53,591 nucleotides of DNA from Rikenellaceae bacterium (GCA_017935625.1 JAGBHC010000037.1:1-53591); one strand, 5' to 3'. Positions 15,433 to 24,703 are shown, numbered from the stretch's first letter. The notes: generated from the sequence alone by a model not told the origin. Translations and numbers: made by a program.

Positions 15433-16278
15433 ATGTTTGCCAGAAACTATTACAGTCTGGTCGCGGGGCTCAGGGAGTATAGCCTGGAGGCGGAAGCCAA
15501 GGGGTTCGATGCGCCGGAGATTGTGGCCCGCATCCGGGAGGAGCTCTCGCGCGGCGACCGTCGCACGCTCGACCTCTTCTATACCTATTACGATATCGAG
15601 AATATCGTCCGTCTGAAGGCCGGCCGCGGCCGGTTCAATCCGCTGGGAACCCTCTCCGCGGAGGAGCTGGAGCAGGAGACGGCGCATCCGGCCAAACTGC
15701 CGGCGGCGCTCGGACGCATCCTTTTGGCCTATGCCGACCCGGAGAATCCCGATTTCGACGAAGTGGACCGGACGCAGGCGCTCTCCCGGTCGCTTTTCGC
15801 AGCCTATTACGAGGTCTGTGCCCGTTCGGGGTGCCGCTTCCTGCGGGAGTGGACGGCTTTCGACCGCAATCTGCGCAACGTCTGCGCGGCCTACGTCGCC
15901 CGGAGCCGGGGAACGGCCGTGGCCGACGTGCTCGTGGGCGGCGGCGACGTGGCCGACGCACTGGCCCGTTCGTCGGCGGCCGACTTCGGACTGAAGGGCG
16001 AGCTGGGGTACGTGGACCAGGTCATGGCGGCCGTGGCCGACGAGAGCAACCTCATCGACAAGGAGCGCAGGATAGACAACATCCGCTGGGCGATGAGCGA
16101 CGAGCTCTCGACCTTCGACTATTTCGATGTGAACGCCGTGCTGGCCTATCTGGCGAAGGTGAACATCGTGCACCGCTGGATGTCGCTCGACCCCCGGCAG
16201 GGCCGGCAGATGTATGAGAGGCTCGTGGGCGGACTGAGCGCCGGCGAGCTGATTGCCAAATTTGAAGAAAAAGAGTAA
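15433..16278 (+). CDS. DUF2764 protein, V-ATPase operon (subunit C position)
   Basis: 281 aa from ATG 15433, two bases after the subunit E stop. It holds the place of subunit C, the rotor-to-membrane adaptor (A-C-D style operons), and is mostly helical like it. Sequence marks: FARNYYSLVAGLREYSLE at the N-terminus, LDLFYTYYDIENIVRLK, and a C-terminal FDYFDVNAVLAYLAKVNIVH. The V-type subunit C fold is a stack of three helical repeats; here YYxLVAGL and FDxNAVLAY could be parts of such repeats, but this was not verified. A role as C-like central-stalk adaptor is inferred from gene order. Confidence 0.8.
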   Translation: MFARNYYSLVAGLREYSLEAEAKGFDAPEIVARIREELSRGDRRTLDLFYTYYDIENIVRLKAGRGRFNPLGTLSAEELEQETAHPAKLPAALGRILLAYADPENPDFDEVDRTQALSRSLFAAYYEVCARSGCRFLREWTAFDRNLRNVCAAYVARSRGTAVADVLVGGGDVADALARSSAADFGLKGELGYVDQVMAAVADESNLIDKERRIDNIRWAMSDELSTFDYFDVNAVLAYLAKVNIVHRWMSLDPRQGRQMYERLVGGLSAGELIAKFEEKE

Positions 16279-16313
16279 AAACGCGGTCATTCCGCCAAAC
16301 AGAATTTTATTTG

Positions 16314-18071
16314 ATGAAGACAACAGGGCGAGTATCAGGTATCATCTCCAATATCGTGATTGTCAAGGCCGACGGACCTGTCGGCCAGAACGAGATATGT
16401 CACGTGTCGCTGGGAGATGTCAGGATGATGGCTGAGGTCATCAAGGTGGTGGGCGAGGAGGCCTACGTACAGGTATTTGACAGTACGCGCGGACTGAAAA
16501 TCGGCGACCGGGTCGAATTCGACGGTCACATGCTCGAGGCGACGCTGGCTCCGGGCATCCTTTCGCGCAACTACGACGGGTTGCAGAACGACCTGGAGAA
16601 GATGGACGGACTGTTCATCCGCCGAGGTTCGGTCACCGACCCCATCGACTACGAGGCACTCTGGAAGTTCACCCCGCTGGCCCGGCCGGGCGACAAGGTG
16701 ACGGCCGGAAGCTGGCTGGGCGAAGTGGACGAAAACTGGGTGAAGCACAAAATCATGGTGCCGTTCGTCATGACCGGCGAGTACACCGTGGCGAGCGTGG
16801 CCGAGCCCGGCGAATACAAGGTGACCGACACGATGGCCGTGGTGACCGACGCCGAGGGCGCCGAGCACAAAATCACCATGGTGCAGAAGTGGCCGGTGAA
16901 GCAGGCCGTGAGGGCTTACCTCGAAAAGCCCAGACCCTCGAAGGTGATGGAGACCGGACTGAGGGCCATCGACACCTTCAACCCCATCGCCGACGGAGGT
17001 ACGGGATTCATCCCCGGACCGTTCGGTGCCGGCAAGACCGTGTTGCAGCACGCCATATCGAAACAGGCCGACGCCGATATCATCGTCATGGTGGCCTGCG
17101 GCGAACGCGCCAACGAGGTGGTGGAAATCTTCGCCGAATTCCCCCATCTGGACGACCCCCGCACGGGACACAAGCTCATGGAGCGCACCACCATCATCTG
17201 CAACACCTCGAACATGCCCGTGGCGGCCCGCGAGGCCTCGGTCTACGTGGGCATGACCATCGGCGAATATTACCGTGCCATGGGACTCAAGGTGCTGATT
17301 CTGGCCGACTCCACCTCGCGCTGGGCGCAGGCGCTGCGCGAGATGAGCAACCGTCTGGAGGAGCTGCCCGGCCAGGACGCTTTCCCGATGGACCTCTCGG
17401 CCATCATCTCCAACTTCTACGCCCGGGCCGGCGCCGTGGTGCTTCCCAACGGAAAGACGGGCAGCGTCACCTTCATCGGCACCGTGTCGCCCGCGGGCGG
17501 CAACCTCAAGGAGCCGGTGACCGAATCGACCAAGAAGGCGGCCCGCTGCTTCTACGCCCTCTCGCAGAGCCGTGCCGACAGCAAGCGCTATCCGGCCATC
17601 GACCCGCTGGACAGCTACTCGAAGTATCTGGAGTATCCGGAAATCGTGGAGTATCTCGACGGCAAAATCGAAAAGGGCTGGGTCGAGGGCGTCTACAAGG
17701 GCAAGACCATCGTGCAGCGCGGCAAGGAGGCTTACGAGCAGATTAACATTCTGGGCGACGACGGCGTGCCCCTGGAGTATCACGAGCGCTTCTGGAAGGG
17801 AGAGCTCATCGACTACGTGATTCTGCAGCAGGATGCCTTCGACGCCATCGACGCCAACTGCGAAATCGACCGGCAGAAATACATGTACAAACTGGTGCTG
17901 GAGGTGTGCGACCGGAAGTTCGCCTTCACCGATTTCGAAGACTGTTCGCAGTTCTTCAAAAGCGTAATCAACGTCTTCAAGCAGATGAACTATGCCGTCT
18001 ACAAGAGCGAGGAGTTCTACGAATACGGCAGACAGGCGATGCAGTTGGTGGAGGAAAAAACAGCTAAATAG
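16314..18071 (+). CDS. atpA: V/A-type ATPase catalytic subunit A
   Basis: 585 aa. Catalytic nucleotide-binding subunit of the V1/A1 head. The start is the ATG at 16314; a TTG just before it would add one residue. Seen: beta-barrel N-terminus (TTGRVSGIISNIVIVKADGP), the non-homologous insert of about 90 aa characteristic of A subunits, Walker A GPFGAGKTVLQ at 235-245, the catalytic glutamate region MVACGERANEVVEIFAEFP, and Walker B LKVLILADSTSRWAQALREM. Length matches the family. It is 35 bases after the DUF2764 gene and 15 before subunit B. Confidence 0.97.
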   Translation: MKTTGRVSGIISNIVIVKADGPVGQNEICHVSLGDVRMMAEVIKVVGEEAYVQVFDSTRGLKIGDRVEFDGHMLEATLAPGILSRNYDGLQNDLEKMDGLFIRRGSVTDPIDYEALWKFTPLARPGDKVTAGSWLGEVDENWVKHKIMVPFVMTGEYTVASVAEPGEYKVTDTMAVVTDAEGAEHKITMVQKWPVKQAVRAYLEKPRPSKVMETGLRAIDTFNPIADGGTGFIPGPFGAGKTVLQHAISKQADADIIVMVACGERANEVVEIFAEFPHLDDPRTGHKLMERTTIICNTSNMPVAAREASVYVGMTIGEYYRAMGLKVLILADSTSRWAQALREMSNRLEELPGQDAFPMDLSAIISNFYARAGAVVLPNGKTGSVTFIGTVSPAGGNLKEPVTESTKKAARCFYALSQSRADSKRYPAIDPLDSYSKYLEYPEIVEYLDGKIEKGWVEGVYKGKTIVQRGKEAYEQINILGDDGVPLEYHERFWKGELIDYVILQQDAFDAIDANCEIDRQKYMYKLVLEVCDRKFAFTDFEDCSQFFKSVINVFKQMNYAVYKSEEFYEYGRQAMQLVEEKTAK

Positions 18072-18086
18072 CAGGAGGAGAGCATT

Positions 18087-19412
18087 ATGACTACAAGAGC
18101 ATTTCAGAAGATATATACCAAAATCGACAACATTACCAAAGCCACCGTCAGCCTGCGGGCTTCGGGCGTGGGCAACGACGAACTGGCGACCGTGGGCGGC
18201 AAGCTCGCCCAGGTGGTGAAGGTGAACGGCCAGAGCGTCACCTTGCAGGTATTCGCCGGCACGGAGGGCATCGCCACCGACTCGGAGGTGGTGTTCCACG
18301 GCGAGCCGCCCAAACTCAGGGTGAGCGACAACCTGGCGGGCCGTTTCTTCAATGCCTACGGCGAACCGCTGGAGGGCGGCGCCCAGCTGGAGGGCGAGGC
18401 ACGCGAAATCGGCGGACCGACGGTGAATCCCTTCAAGCGCATCCAGCCCAGCGAGCTGATTGCCACCGGCATCGCCGGCATCGACCTGAACAACACCATC
18501 GTCTCGGGACAGAAGATTCCCTTCTTCGCCGACCCCGACCAGCCCTACAACGCCGTGATGGCCAACGTGGCCCTGCGTGCCAAGGCCGACAAAATCATCC
18601 TCGGCGGCATGGGCATGACCAACGACGACTTCCTCTACTTCAAGCACGTGTTCGAGAACGCCGGTGCGCTGGACCGCATCGTCAGCTTCGTGAACACCAC
18701 CGAGAATCCCCCCGTGGAGCGACTGCTGGTGCCCGACATGGCGCTGACGGCCGCCGAATACTTCGCCGTGGACAAGGGCGAGAAGGTGCTGGTGCTGCTC
18801 ACCGACATGACCCTCTATGCCGATGCGCTGGCCATCGTGAGCAACCGTATGGACCAGATTCCCAGCAAGGACTCGATGCCCGGTTCGCTCTACTCCGATT
18901 TGGCCAAGATTTACGAGAAGGCGGTGCAGCTGCCCAACGGCGGTTCGATTACCATCATCGCGGTGACCACCCTCTCGGGCGGAGACATCACCCACGCGGT
19001 GCCCGACAACACGGGTTACATCACCGAGGGCCAGCTCTTCCTGCGCAACGACTCCGACACGGGCAAGGTCATCGTGGACCCGTTCCGAAGCCTGAGCCGA
19101 CTCAAACAGCTGGTCATCGGCAAGAAGACCCGCGAGGACCATCCCCAGGTGATGAATGCCGCCGTGCGTCTGTACGCCGATGCGGCCAACGCCAAGACCA
19201 AGCTGGAGAACGGTTTCGACCTGTCGGACTACGACGAGCGCGCGCTCCGCTTCGCCCGCGACTACTCCGAAAAGCTGCTGGCCATCGACGTGAACATCGG
19301 CATCACCGAGATGCTGGACACCGCCTGGAAGCTGTTCGCCAAATATTTCAAACGCAGCGAGGTGACCATCAAGGAGGAGCTGGTGCGCAAGTACTGGCCC
19401 GAAGCGGAGTAA
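18087..19412 (+). CDS. atpB: V/A-type ATPase subunit B
   Basis: 441 aa. Non-catalytic nucleotide-binding-fold subunit alternating with A in the head hexamer. It lacks a P-loop, as expected: the equivalent segment reads SGQKIPFFADPDQPYN. Diagnostic B-subunit blocks: ERLLVPDMALTAAEYFAVDK, VLLTDMTLYADALAIVSNRM, SMPGSLYSDLAKIYEKA and TTLSGGDITHAVPDNTGYIT. Its arginine-finger region follows in RNDSDTGKVIVDPFRSLSR. Full length. A GGAGGAG stretch about 10 bases before the ATG is one of the few purine-rich ribosome sites in the window. Confidence 0.97.
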   Translation: MTTRAFQKIYTKIDNITKATVSLRASGVGNDELATVGGKLAQVVKVNGQSVTLQVFAGTEGIATDSEVVFHGEPPKLRVSDNLAGRFFNAYGEPLEGGAQLEGEAREIGGPTVNPFKRIQPSELIATGIAGIDLNNTIVSGQKIPFFADPDQPYNAVMANVALRAKADKIILGGMGMTNDDFLYFKHVFENAGALDRIVSFVNTTENPPVERLLVPDMALTAAEYFAVDKGEKVLVLLTDMTLYADALAIVSNRMDQIPSKDSMPGSLYSDLAKIYEKAVQLPNGGSITIIAVTTLSGGDITHAVPDNTGYITEGQLFLRNDSDTGKVIVDPFRSLSRLKQLVIGKKTREDHPQVMNAAVRLYADAANAKTKLENGFDLSDYDERALRFARDYSEKLLAIDVNIGITEMLDTAWKLFAKYFKRSEVTIKEELVRKYWPEAE

Positions 19413-19451
19413 GCCCCGGAGCGTTCGTAAACAAAGCAAGGACAGGAACTT

Positions 19452-20054
19452 ATGGCTATAAAATTCCAATATAACAAAACCTCGCTCGGGGAGCTCGGCA
19501 AACAGCTCAAGATGAGGCAGAAAGCACTGCCCACCATCAAGAGCAAGGAGAGCGCCCTGCGGCTGGAGGTGAAGAAGGCGAAGGACACGGCCGAGGAGTA
19601 CCGCGAGGAGTTCGACTCGCTCTCCCGGCGCTACGACTACATGGTCGCCCTGTGGGGCGAGTTCGACGCCGATTTGATAGGCATCGAGGACGTGGAGCTC
19701 TCCGTGTCGAAGATTGCCGGAGTCAGAATACCTGTGTTGCGGGAGATTAAGTTCAGGGAGAAGAGCTACGATGCCTTCAGTTCGCCCATCTGGATTGCCG
19801 ACGGCGTGGAGCTGCTCAAGCGCATCGCCACGCTGCAGATTTCCGGAGAGGTCTACGACCGGAAGACCCGTCTGCTCGATTTCGCCCGCAAGAAAACCAC
19901 TCAGAAGGTGAACCTCTACGAAAAGGTGCAGATACCCGGCTACGAGGACGCCATACGCAAAATCAAGCGGTTCCTGGAGGATGAGGAGAACCTCTCCAAG
20001 AGCGCCCAGAAGATAGTGAAAACCAAACACGAACAGTCGCAGGAGGAGGCGTAG
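19452..20054 (+). CDS. atpD: V/A-type ATPase subunit D
   Basis: 200 aa. Central rotor shaft inside the A3B3 head. Long antiparallel coiled coil: N-terminal helix (KTSLGELGKQLKMRQKALPT, then LKVKK-type heptads) and C-terminal helix (RKIKRFLEDEENLSKSAQKI), with a short globular segment between. This matches the family pattern, including the conserved NKTSL...L start. The gene lies 39 bases after subunit B and 3 before subunit I. Subunit F, which normally binds D, was not found in the window. Confidence 0.92.
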   Translation: MAIKFQYNKTSLGELGKQLKMRQKALPTIKSKESALRLEVKKAKDTAEEYREEFDSLSRRYDYMVALWGEFDADLIGIEDVELSVSKIAGVRIPVLREIKFREKSYDAFSSPIWIADGVELLKRIATLQISGEVYDRKTRLLDFARKKTTQKVNLYEKVQIPGYEDAIRKIKRFLEDEENLSKSAQKIVKTKHEQSQEEA

Positions 20055-20057
20055 GAT

Positions 20058-21923
20058 ATGATAGCGAAAATGACAAAATACGATTTCGTGCTCCTCTCCG
20101 CCGCCCGCGAGGATTTCCTCGGACGTTTGCAGCGGCTGGGTCTGGTGGACATCACCGTCCGCGACTGGGAGCCCTCGGAGAGCGAGCGCGACATGCTCCT
20201 CTCGGTGGAGGAGCACCGCAAGGCCGTGGAACGCCTTTCGGCCCTTGCCGCACAGAAGGATTTCCGTCCCGGAACGCCTTTCGACACCGGCGAGGAGGCC
20301 TTCGCCAAATACCGCGAGGCGGTGACCGAGAGCGAAGAGCTCCGGGGCCGCATCGCGCGTCTGGAGAAAGAGGCCGCCGAGGCCGAGGTGTGGGGCGACT
20401 TTTCCGCCGAGCAGCTGGCCGCACTGGCCGCAAACGGCGTGCAGCTGCGATTCTTCTCGGCTTACGAGGCCGATTTCGACAAGCAGGCGCCGGCGTGGAG
20501 CGAGCACCATGCGGTGGAGGCCATCGCCACGGTGGAGGGTGTGACCTACTTCGTGGTGGCGGGCGCTCCGGGCCAGGAGGTGCTCATCGACGCGCAGGAG
20601 CTCAAGGCTCCGACGGCGGGAGCCGACGCCAAACGTGCCGAAGCGGACCGCGCCCGGGCCGAACTCGGGTCGTGGGAAGAGGTGCTGGCGCGGTGCGCGG
20701 CCAGCATCGGGAAGATTGCCGCCAACGGAGAGGCGGTCGGCGAGCAGCTGCAGCTCAGCAAGGCGGGCAGCGGCAGCGACCGGGCCGCCGACGGCACGCT
20801 GACCGTGCTGGAGGGCTGGGCTCCCGAGGAGTCGGCCGCCGAGGTCGATGCCCTGCTGGAGGAGTATCCCGGCGTGGTGTGGCTCAAGAGCCGGCCTACG
20901 CCCGAGGACGACACCCCCGTGCTGCTCAAGAACAACCGCTTCGCACGGCTGTTCGAGCTCATCGGGTCGATGTATGCGCTGCCCAAGTACGGCACCGTGG
21001 ACCTCACTCCGCTCTTCGCGCCGTTCTACATGCTCTTCTTCGCCATCTGTCTCAACGACGCGGGCTACGGCCTGCTGTTGCTGGCGGCGGGCGTCGCGCT
21101 GCTGCTCAAGGGCGGCGAAAAGCTCAAACGGGCCGCTGCGCTCACCGTGGTGTGCGGTACGGCCACCGTGCTTTTCGGCTTCTACTCCAACTCTTTCTTC
21201 GGAATGGAGATTTCGGCGGTGCCGATGTTCGAGGGTTTTCATTTCCTTAATTTCCAGCAGGACTTCTTCTCCATCGCGTTGGCGATGGGCGTCGTGCAGA
21301 TTCTGCTGGGCATGTCGGTGAACATCTACACCACCTCGCGTCTGTTCGGGTTCCGCTACGCGCTGGGTACGCTGGGATGGTTCCTGCTCATTCTGTCGGC
21401 CTGCCTGGCCGGCGGACTGTCGATGCTCGACGAGCGCTGGACGATTCCCGGTTTCACCACCTCGTCGCCCGCATTCTATGCGGCGGTGGGTGTGTCGCTG
21501 GTGCTGATGCTCTTCTTCAACTCTCCCGGAAAGAACATCTTCGTCAATTTCGGTTCGGGTCTGTGGAACACCTACAACCACATCACGGGCATTCTGAGCG
21601 ACGTGCTCAGCTACATCCGTCTGTTCGCCATCGGCCTCTCGGGAGGCGTGCTGGCACAGGTGTTCAACAGCCTGGCGCTGGGCCTGACGGGACTCGACGG
21701 GGGTATCTCCGGGCCGTGGTGGGCCGTGACGCTCCAGATTCTGGGGGCTTCCGCCATCCTGCTCGTCGGACACGGAATCAACCTCTTCATGTCGGCCATC
21801 TCGTCGTTCGTGCACCCCATGCGTCTGACCTTCGTGGAGTTCTACAACAACGCCGGATTCGAGGCTGCGACGCGCGTCTACGAACCTTTGAGAAAAGCGA
21901 AAATTTCAGAAAAAGATAATTAA
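20058..21923 (+). CDS. atpI: V/A-type ATPase subunit I (a-subunit)
   Basis: 621 aa. Membrane stator that forms the ion half-channels next to the K ring. The N-terminal half (about 1-310) is cytosolic with coiled-coil arms (SESERDMLLSVEEHRKAVER, LRGRIARLEKEAAEAE). The second half has about seven or eight membrane spans, beginning near LTPLFAPFYMLFFAICLNDAGYG. The essential channel Arg is in LSYIRLFAIGLSGG near residue 518, and the last span precedes FVHPMRLTFVEFYNNAGF. Full length. Subunit K follows after 28 bases. Confidence 0.95.
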   Translation: MIAKMTKYDFVLLSAAREDFLGRLQRLGLVDITVRDWEPSESERDMLLSVEEHRKAVERLSALAAQKDFRPGTPFDTGEEAFAKYREAVTESEELRGRIARLEKEAAEAEVWGDFSAEQLAALAANGVQLRFFSAYEADFDKQAPAWSEHHAVEAIATVEGVTYFVVAGAPGQEVLIDAQELKAPTAGADAKRAEADRARAELGSWEEVLARCAASIGKIAANGEAVGEQLQLSKAGSGSDRAADGTLTVLEGWAPEESAAEVDALLEEYPGVVWLKSRPTPEDDTPVLLKNNRFARLFELIGSMYALPKYGTVDLTPLFAPFYMLFFAICLNDAGYGLLLLAAGVALLLKGGEKLKRAAALTVVCGTATVLFGFYSNSFFGMEISAVPMFEGFHFLNFQQDFFSIALAMGVVQILLGMSVNIYTTSRLFGFRYALGTLGWFLLILSACLAGGLSMLDERWTIPGFTTSSPAFYAAVGVSLVLMLFFNSPGKNIFVNFGSGLWNTYNHITGILSDVLSYIRLFAIGLSGGVLAQVFNSLALGLTGLDGGISGPWWAVTLQILGASAILLVGHGINLFMSAISSFVHPMRLTFVEFYNNAGFEAATRVYEPLRKAKISEKDN

Positions 21924-21951
21924 TAAATAATCAATTAAAAAACATCGAGTT

Positions 21952-22407
21952 ATGGAAACAACAACAGCTTTGGTTTTAGCCTACGTGGGCGTGGCTATCA
22001 TGGTAGGTCTTTCGGGCGTGGCCAGTTCTATCGGCACCGCAATCTGCGGTATGGCTTCCGTGGGCGCCATGAAGAAAAACAGCGGCGCATTCGGCAGCTA
22101 CATGATTCTTTCGGCACTTCCCGGTTCGCAGGGTCTCTACGGTTTCGTGGGATTCTTCATGGTGAAGGGATTCCTCACCGCGGACATCACCATGCTGCAG
22201 GCGGCCGCCATCTTCGGCGCCGGTCTGCTGATGGGTCTGGTCTGCCTGCTCAGCTCGTTCTATCAGGGCAAAGTCTGCGCGAACGGTATCGCCGCTATCG
22301 GAAACGGTCACGACGTGATGGGTAAAACCCTGATTCTCGCTGCATTCCCGGAACTTTACGCCATCCTTTCGGTGGCTGCTACGTTCCTTATCAGCAACGC
22401 CATCTAA
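21952..22407 (+). CDS. atpK: V-type ATPase proteolipid subunit K
   Basis: 151 aa with four transmembrane helices, a duplicated hairpin. Forms the rotating membrane ring. By alignment from memory with Enterococcus hirae NtpK, all five Na+ ligands have counterparts: L56 (L61), S59 (T64), Q60 (Q65) in ALPGSQGLYGF, Q105 (Q110) in YQGKVCANGI and E134 (E139) in FPELYAIL. Only one of the two hairpins carries the carboxylate, the usual V-type halving. This predicts Na+ rather than H+ coupling (inference). Last gene of the operon, ahead of a strong terminator. Confidence 0.93.
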   Translation: METTTALVLAYVGVAIMVGLSGVASSIGTAICGMASVGAMKKNSGAFGSYMILSALPGSQGLYGFVGFFMVKGFLTADITMLQAAAIFGAGLLMGLVCLLSSFYQGKVCANGIAAIGNGHDVMGKTLILAAFPELYAILSVAATFLISNAI

Positions 22408-22469
22408 TCTCCGGCGGAATCTTCCCCGCCAGGGCTTCGTCCCTGCCGCCGGAACCCCGACCGCAAACC

Positions 22470-22508
22470 AAGCCGTCCGGTCTCGTTCTCGAGACCGGAC
22501 GGCTTTTT
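22470..22508 (+). terminator. Intrinsic terminator of the V-ATPase operon
   Basis: A 15-bp stem AAGCCGTCCGGTCTC with its exact complement, 6-nt loop, followed by TTTTT. It starts 63 bases past the atpK stop. Confidence 0.93.
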
Positions 22509-22649
22509 GTCGCTGCCCAACTCTCAACCCTCAACAGAAAACCGCCCTGCCCTCTCGGAAAAGAGAGATTCCCGCTTTTGTAAAGTCGAGAAGAAAGGAC
22601 AAGCCGAGAAAGCGTAGGACCGGAATGATGATAAAAAATTTTCCATTCC

Positions 22650-22714
22650 CCTTTTGAGACAAAGTCTCCCGCCTTGTGAAAATCGGGGAAAGCCGGAGGG
22701 CCCGCGGGAGGGCC
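22650..22714 (-). repeat. Fragment of the dispersed repeat
   Basis: On the minus strand this resembles the core of the dispersed repeat copies at 26425-27028 and 36429-37018 (CCCCGATTTTCACAAGGCGGGAG-like). It lies directly after the surE stop. The 22509-22649 stretch before it shows no feature. Confidence 0.5.
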
Positions 22715-23488
22715 TCAGAGAAGCTCTCTGAGACGCTCCATGCGCGAGTAGTCGGTCAAATCGACCTGGATGGGAACCACCGACACATAGCCGTGGGCCA
22801 GGGCCCACTCGTCGGTATCCTCGGCCTGGGGCTCCTGATTGAAGAACGAGCCGCAGAGCCAGTAGTAGTCTTTGCCGCGCGGGTCCTGACGGCAGAAGAA
22901 CTCCTCGCGCCAGTAGCCCCGGTTCTGGCGGCATACGCGCATCCCCTTGATTTCATTCGGTTTGCCCTTCGGGACATTGACGTTGAGGCACAGGGGGGCG
23001 AGGCCGGCATGCAGGACCCGTTCGATAATCCGTTCGGCATAGAGCGTCGCCGCTTCGAGGTCGGCCTGCGGGTCGTGGTCGTCGAGCGAGAGGCCGACGG
23101 CGGGACATCCGTAGAAGCTCTCCTCGATGGCGGCGCCCATGGTGCCGGAGTAGAGGATGTTGATGGCCGAGTTCGACCCGTGGTTGATGCCCGAAACGGC
23201 CAGGTCCACCTGCTGGCCCGTCAGCAGGTGGTCGAACGCCATCTTGACGCAATCGACCGGCGTACCGGAGAGGGCGTAGACCTCCAGGTTGGGTTCGCGG
23301 CGCACTTCGCGCAGGAAGAGAGGCGAATACATGGTGATGGCGTGGGACATGCCGGACTGCACGGTCTCGGGGGCGATGACCACCACCCGGCCGAAACGGC
23401 GGGCCACTTCGATGACGGCGTGCAGACCGCGGGAGTTCACTCCGTCGTCGTTGGTGATGAAGATTAGAGGTTTGCGTGTGTTTTCCAT
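22715..23488 (-). CDS. surE: 5'-nucleotidase SurE
   Basis: 257 aa from ATG 23488; the frame is open upstream to 23551, but the promoter lies inside that part. Metal-dependent nucleoside 5'-monophosphatase and stationary-phase survival protein, cytoplasmic. Metal ligands: D14-D15 in ITNDDGVNSRG, the Ser in VQSGMSHAITM, and the Asn in SGINHGSNSAINILYSGTMG. The family block GTPVDCVKMAFDHLL is also present. Full length. It is transcribed alone, toward the V-ATPase terminator. Confidence 0.95.
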   Translation of the reverse strand: MENTRKPLIFITNDDGVNSRGLHAVIEVARRFGRVVVIAPETVQSGMSHAITMYSPLFLREVRREPNLEVYALSGTPVDCVKMAFDHLLTGQQVDLAVSGINHGSNSAINILYSGTMGAAIEESFYGCPAVGLSLDDHDPQADLEAATLYAERIIERVLHAGLAPLCLNVNVPKGKPNEIKGMRVCRQNRGYWREEFFCRQDPRGKDYYWLCGSFFNQEPQAEDTDEWALAHGYVSVVPIQVDLTDYSRMERLRELL

Positions 23489-23496
23489 AACAGGTG

Positions 23497-23504
23497 CAAA
23501 GATA
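23497..23504 (-). promoter_or_regulatory. surE promoter -7 element
   Basis: TATCTTTG on the minus strand, 8 bases before the surE ATG, implying an almost leaderless mRNA. Confidence 0.65.
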
Positions 23505-23599
23505 GCGTTTTTTCGCTCGATTCGCGCTATGGCCGCAGCTCGGAATCGCACCGCCGCGGTTTTCGTCCTCCCGCCCGGTCAGTCTCGTCCGGCGGCCGG

Positions 23600-24703
23600 T
23601 CAATAGTCGCCCAGCGGGAAACGCACGAGAACGGCCTGCCCCTCGTCCGAGGTCAGGCAGTAGACCCGACGGCCGCCGCGGTCGATGGCCATGGCGGAGA
23701 CGGAGTACGGCAGTTGCCAGCAGGCCAGCGGGTTGCCCTGCCAGTCGAAACACAGAAGCCGGTTGTTGGGCTCCTCCTGCTCGAGAGCCTCCTCCTCGGA
23801 GTCGAACGAGAGGTCGAACGGGGTTCCGTCGTAGAGAAGCCAGACGCAGCGCTCGCCGGCGGCGGCATCGGTATAGGCGGTGTAGCGGCCGAAAGAGGTG
23901 ACGGTGAGGTTGTCGTATTGCCGTACGACCAGCTCCGGCAGAATCCGGTCGGGACCGTGCAGCAGGGCGGTGCGGGTGCGGGTCGAAAGGTCCCACAGCT
24001 CGAAAAAGTCGCTGCCTCCGTCCGCCAGCAGCGCCTTGCCGGCATCGGGCGAAAGGACGACGGAGAGTCCGGTCGAGAGCAGCTCGCGGCAGCGGTCGGG
24101 GGGCAGTTCGTTGGGGAAGCGGGGATAGTCGCCGAAACGCTCCAGTGTCCGGCCCTCGCCGTCGGTGGTCTTGAGACGTCCGGGACCGGCGAGCGTGTCG
24201 GGCTCCTTGGACAGGACACGCTGCTCGGAGAGGAGGGCCGAGGAGGGAAGTTCGCGGTAGACGGCCCGGGGGCGTATCTCGCCGGTGGCGGCCGCAAGGT
24301 CGTCGTAGCCGTAGAGCAGCACCTTGCCGTTGCCCGCCTCCCGTACGGCCACAGCCCGCAGGTGGGGCAGGTCGCGCATCTCCGAGAGGGAGACGACCTC
24401 GCCCGGGCCGTGTCCCTCCCGGAGAAAAGAGGCCTTGAGGGTGCCCGTAGCCAGGGAGTAGAGGTTGAGCACCGAGGGCGCGTGGCGGTCTGCGGTGAGC
24501 ACGAGCGAGTCGAGCAGGCAGAACATACCGGGATTGAGCAGCGCATGTCCGTCGAGCACGGTCTCGGCCTGCCCGGCGTCGAGGGTGCGGACGACGGGAA
24601 AGTCGTCGTAGCCGAAAGTGCGGGCCCCCTCGAATGTGACGCTCCTGCCGCCGCAGCCGGCCAGCAGAAGCAGGGGGAGAGTGAACAGAAGCGGTCGTTT
24701 CAT
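23600..24703 (-). CDS. TolB-like six-bladed propeller lipoprotein (copy 2)
   Basis: 367 aa from ATG 24703, which opens a lipoprotein signal peptide MKRPLLFTLPLLLLAGCGG with the acylated Cys in LAGC; upstream frame is not credible. The mature part starts VTFEGARTFGYDDFPVVRTL and fits the Bacteroidota BF3164-like/TolB-like propeller lipoproteins (family known by name; role unknown). Blade-like repeats of SLATGTLKASFLREGHGPGE type are visible. It is paralogous to the gene 107 bases upstream on the same strand, with the same start pattern and the same RLLRFDWxGxPLACxQLP ending block. Lipid-anchored in the periplasm or on the outer membrane. Confidence 0.85.
   Translation of the reverse strand: MKRPLLFTLPLLLLAGCGGRSVTFEGARTFGYDDFPVVRTLDAGQAETVLDGHALLNPGMFCLLDSLVLTADRHAPSVLNLYSLATGTLKASFLREGHGPGEVVSLSEMRDLPHLRAVAVREAGNGKVLLYGYDDLAAATGEIRPRAVYRELPSSALLSEQRVLSKEPDTLAGPGRLKTTDGEGRTLERFGDYPRFPNELPPDRCRELLSTGLSVVLSPDAGKALLADGGSDFFELWDLSTRTRTALLHGPDRILPELVVRQYDNLTVTSFGRYTAYTDAAAGERCVWLLYDGTPFDLSFDSEEEALEQEEPNNRLLCFDWQGNPLACWQLPYSVSAMAIDRGGRRVYCLTSDEGQAVLVRFPLGDY

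Noticed and set aside
16335-21815. An 1826-codon open frame on the minus strand opposite the V-ATPase genes
   Set aside because: It mirrors the codon positions of well-identified ATPase genes; high GC at third positions removes stop codons on the opposite strand. The product is His/Gly/Val-rich without any domain.
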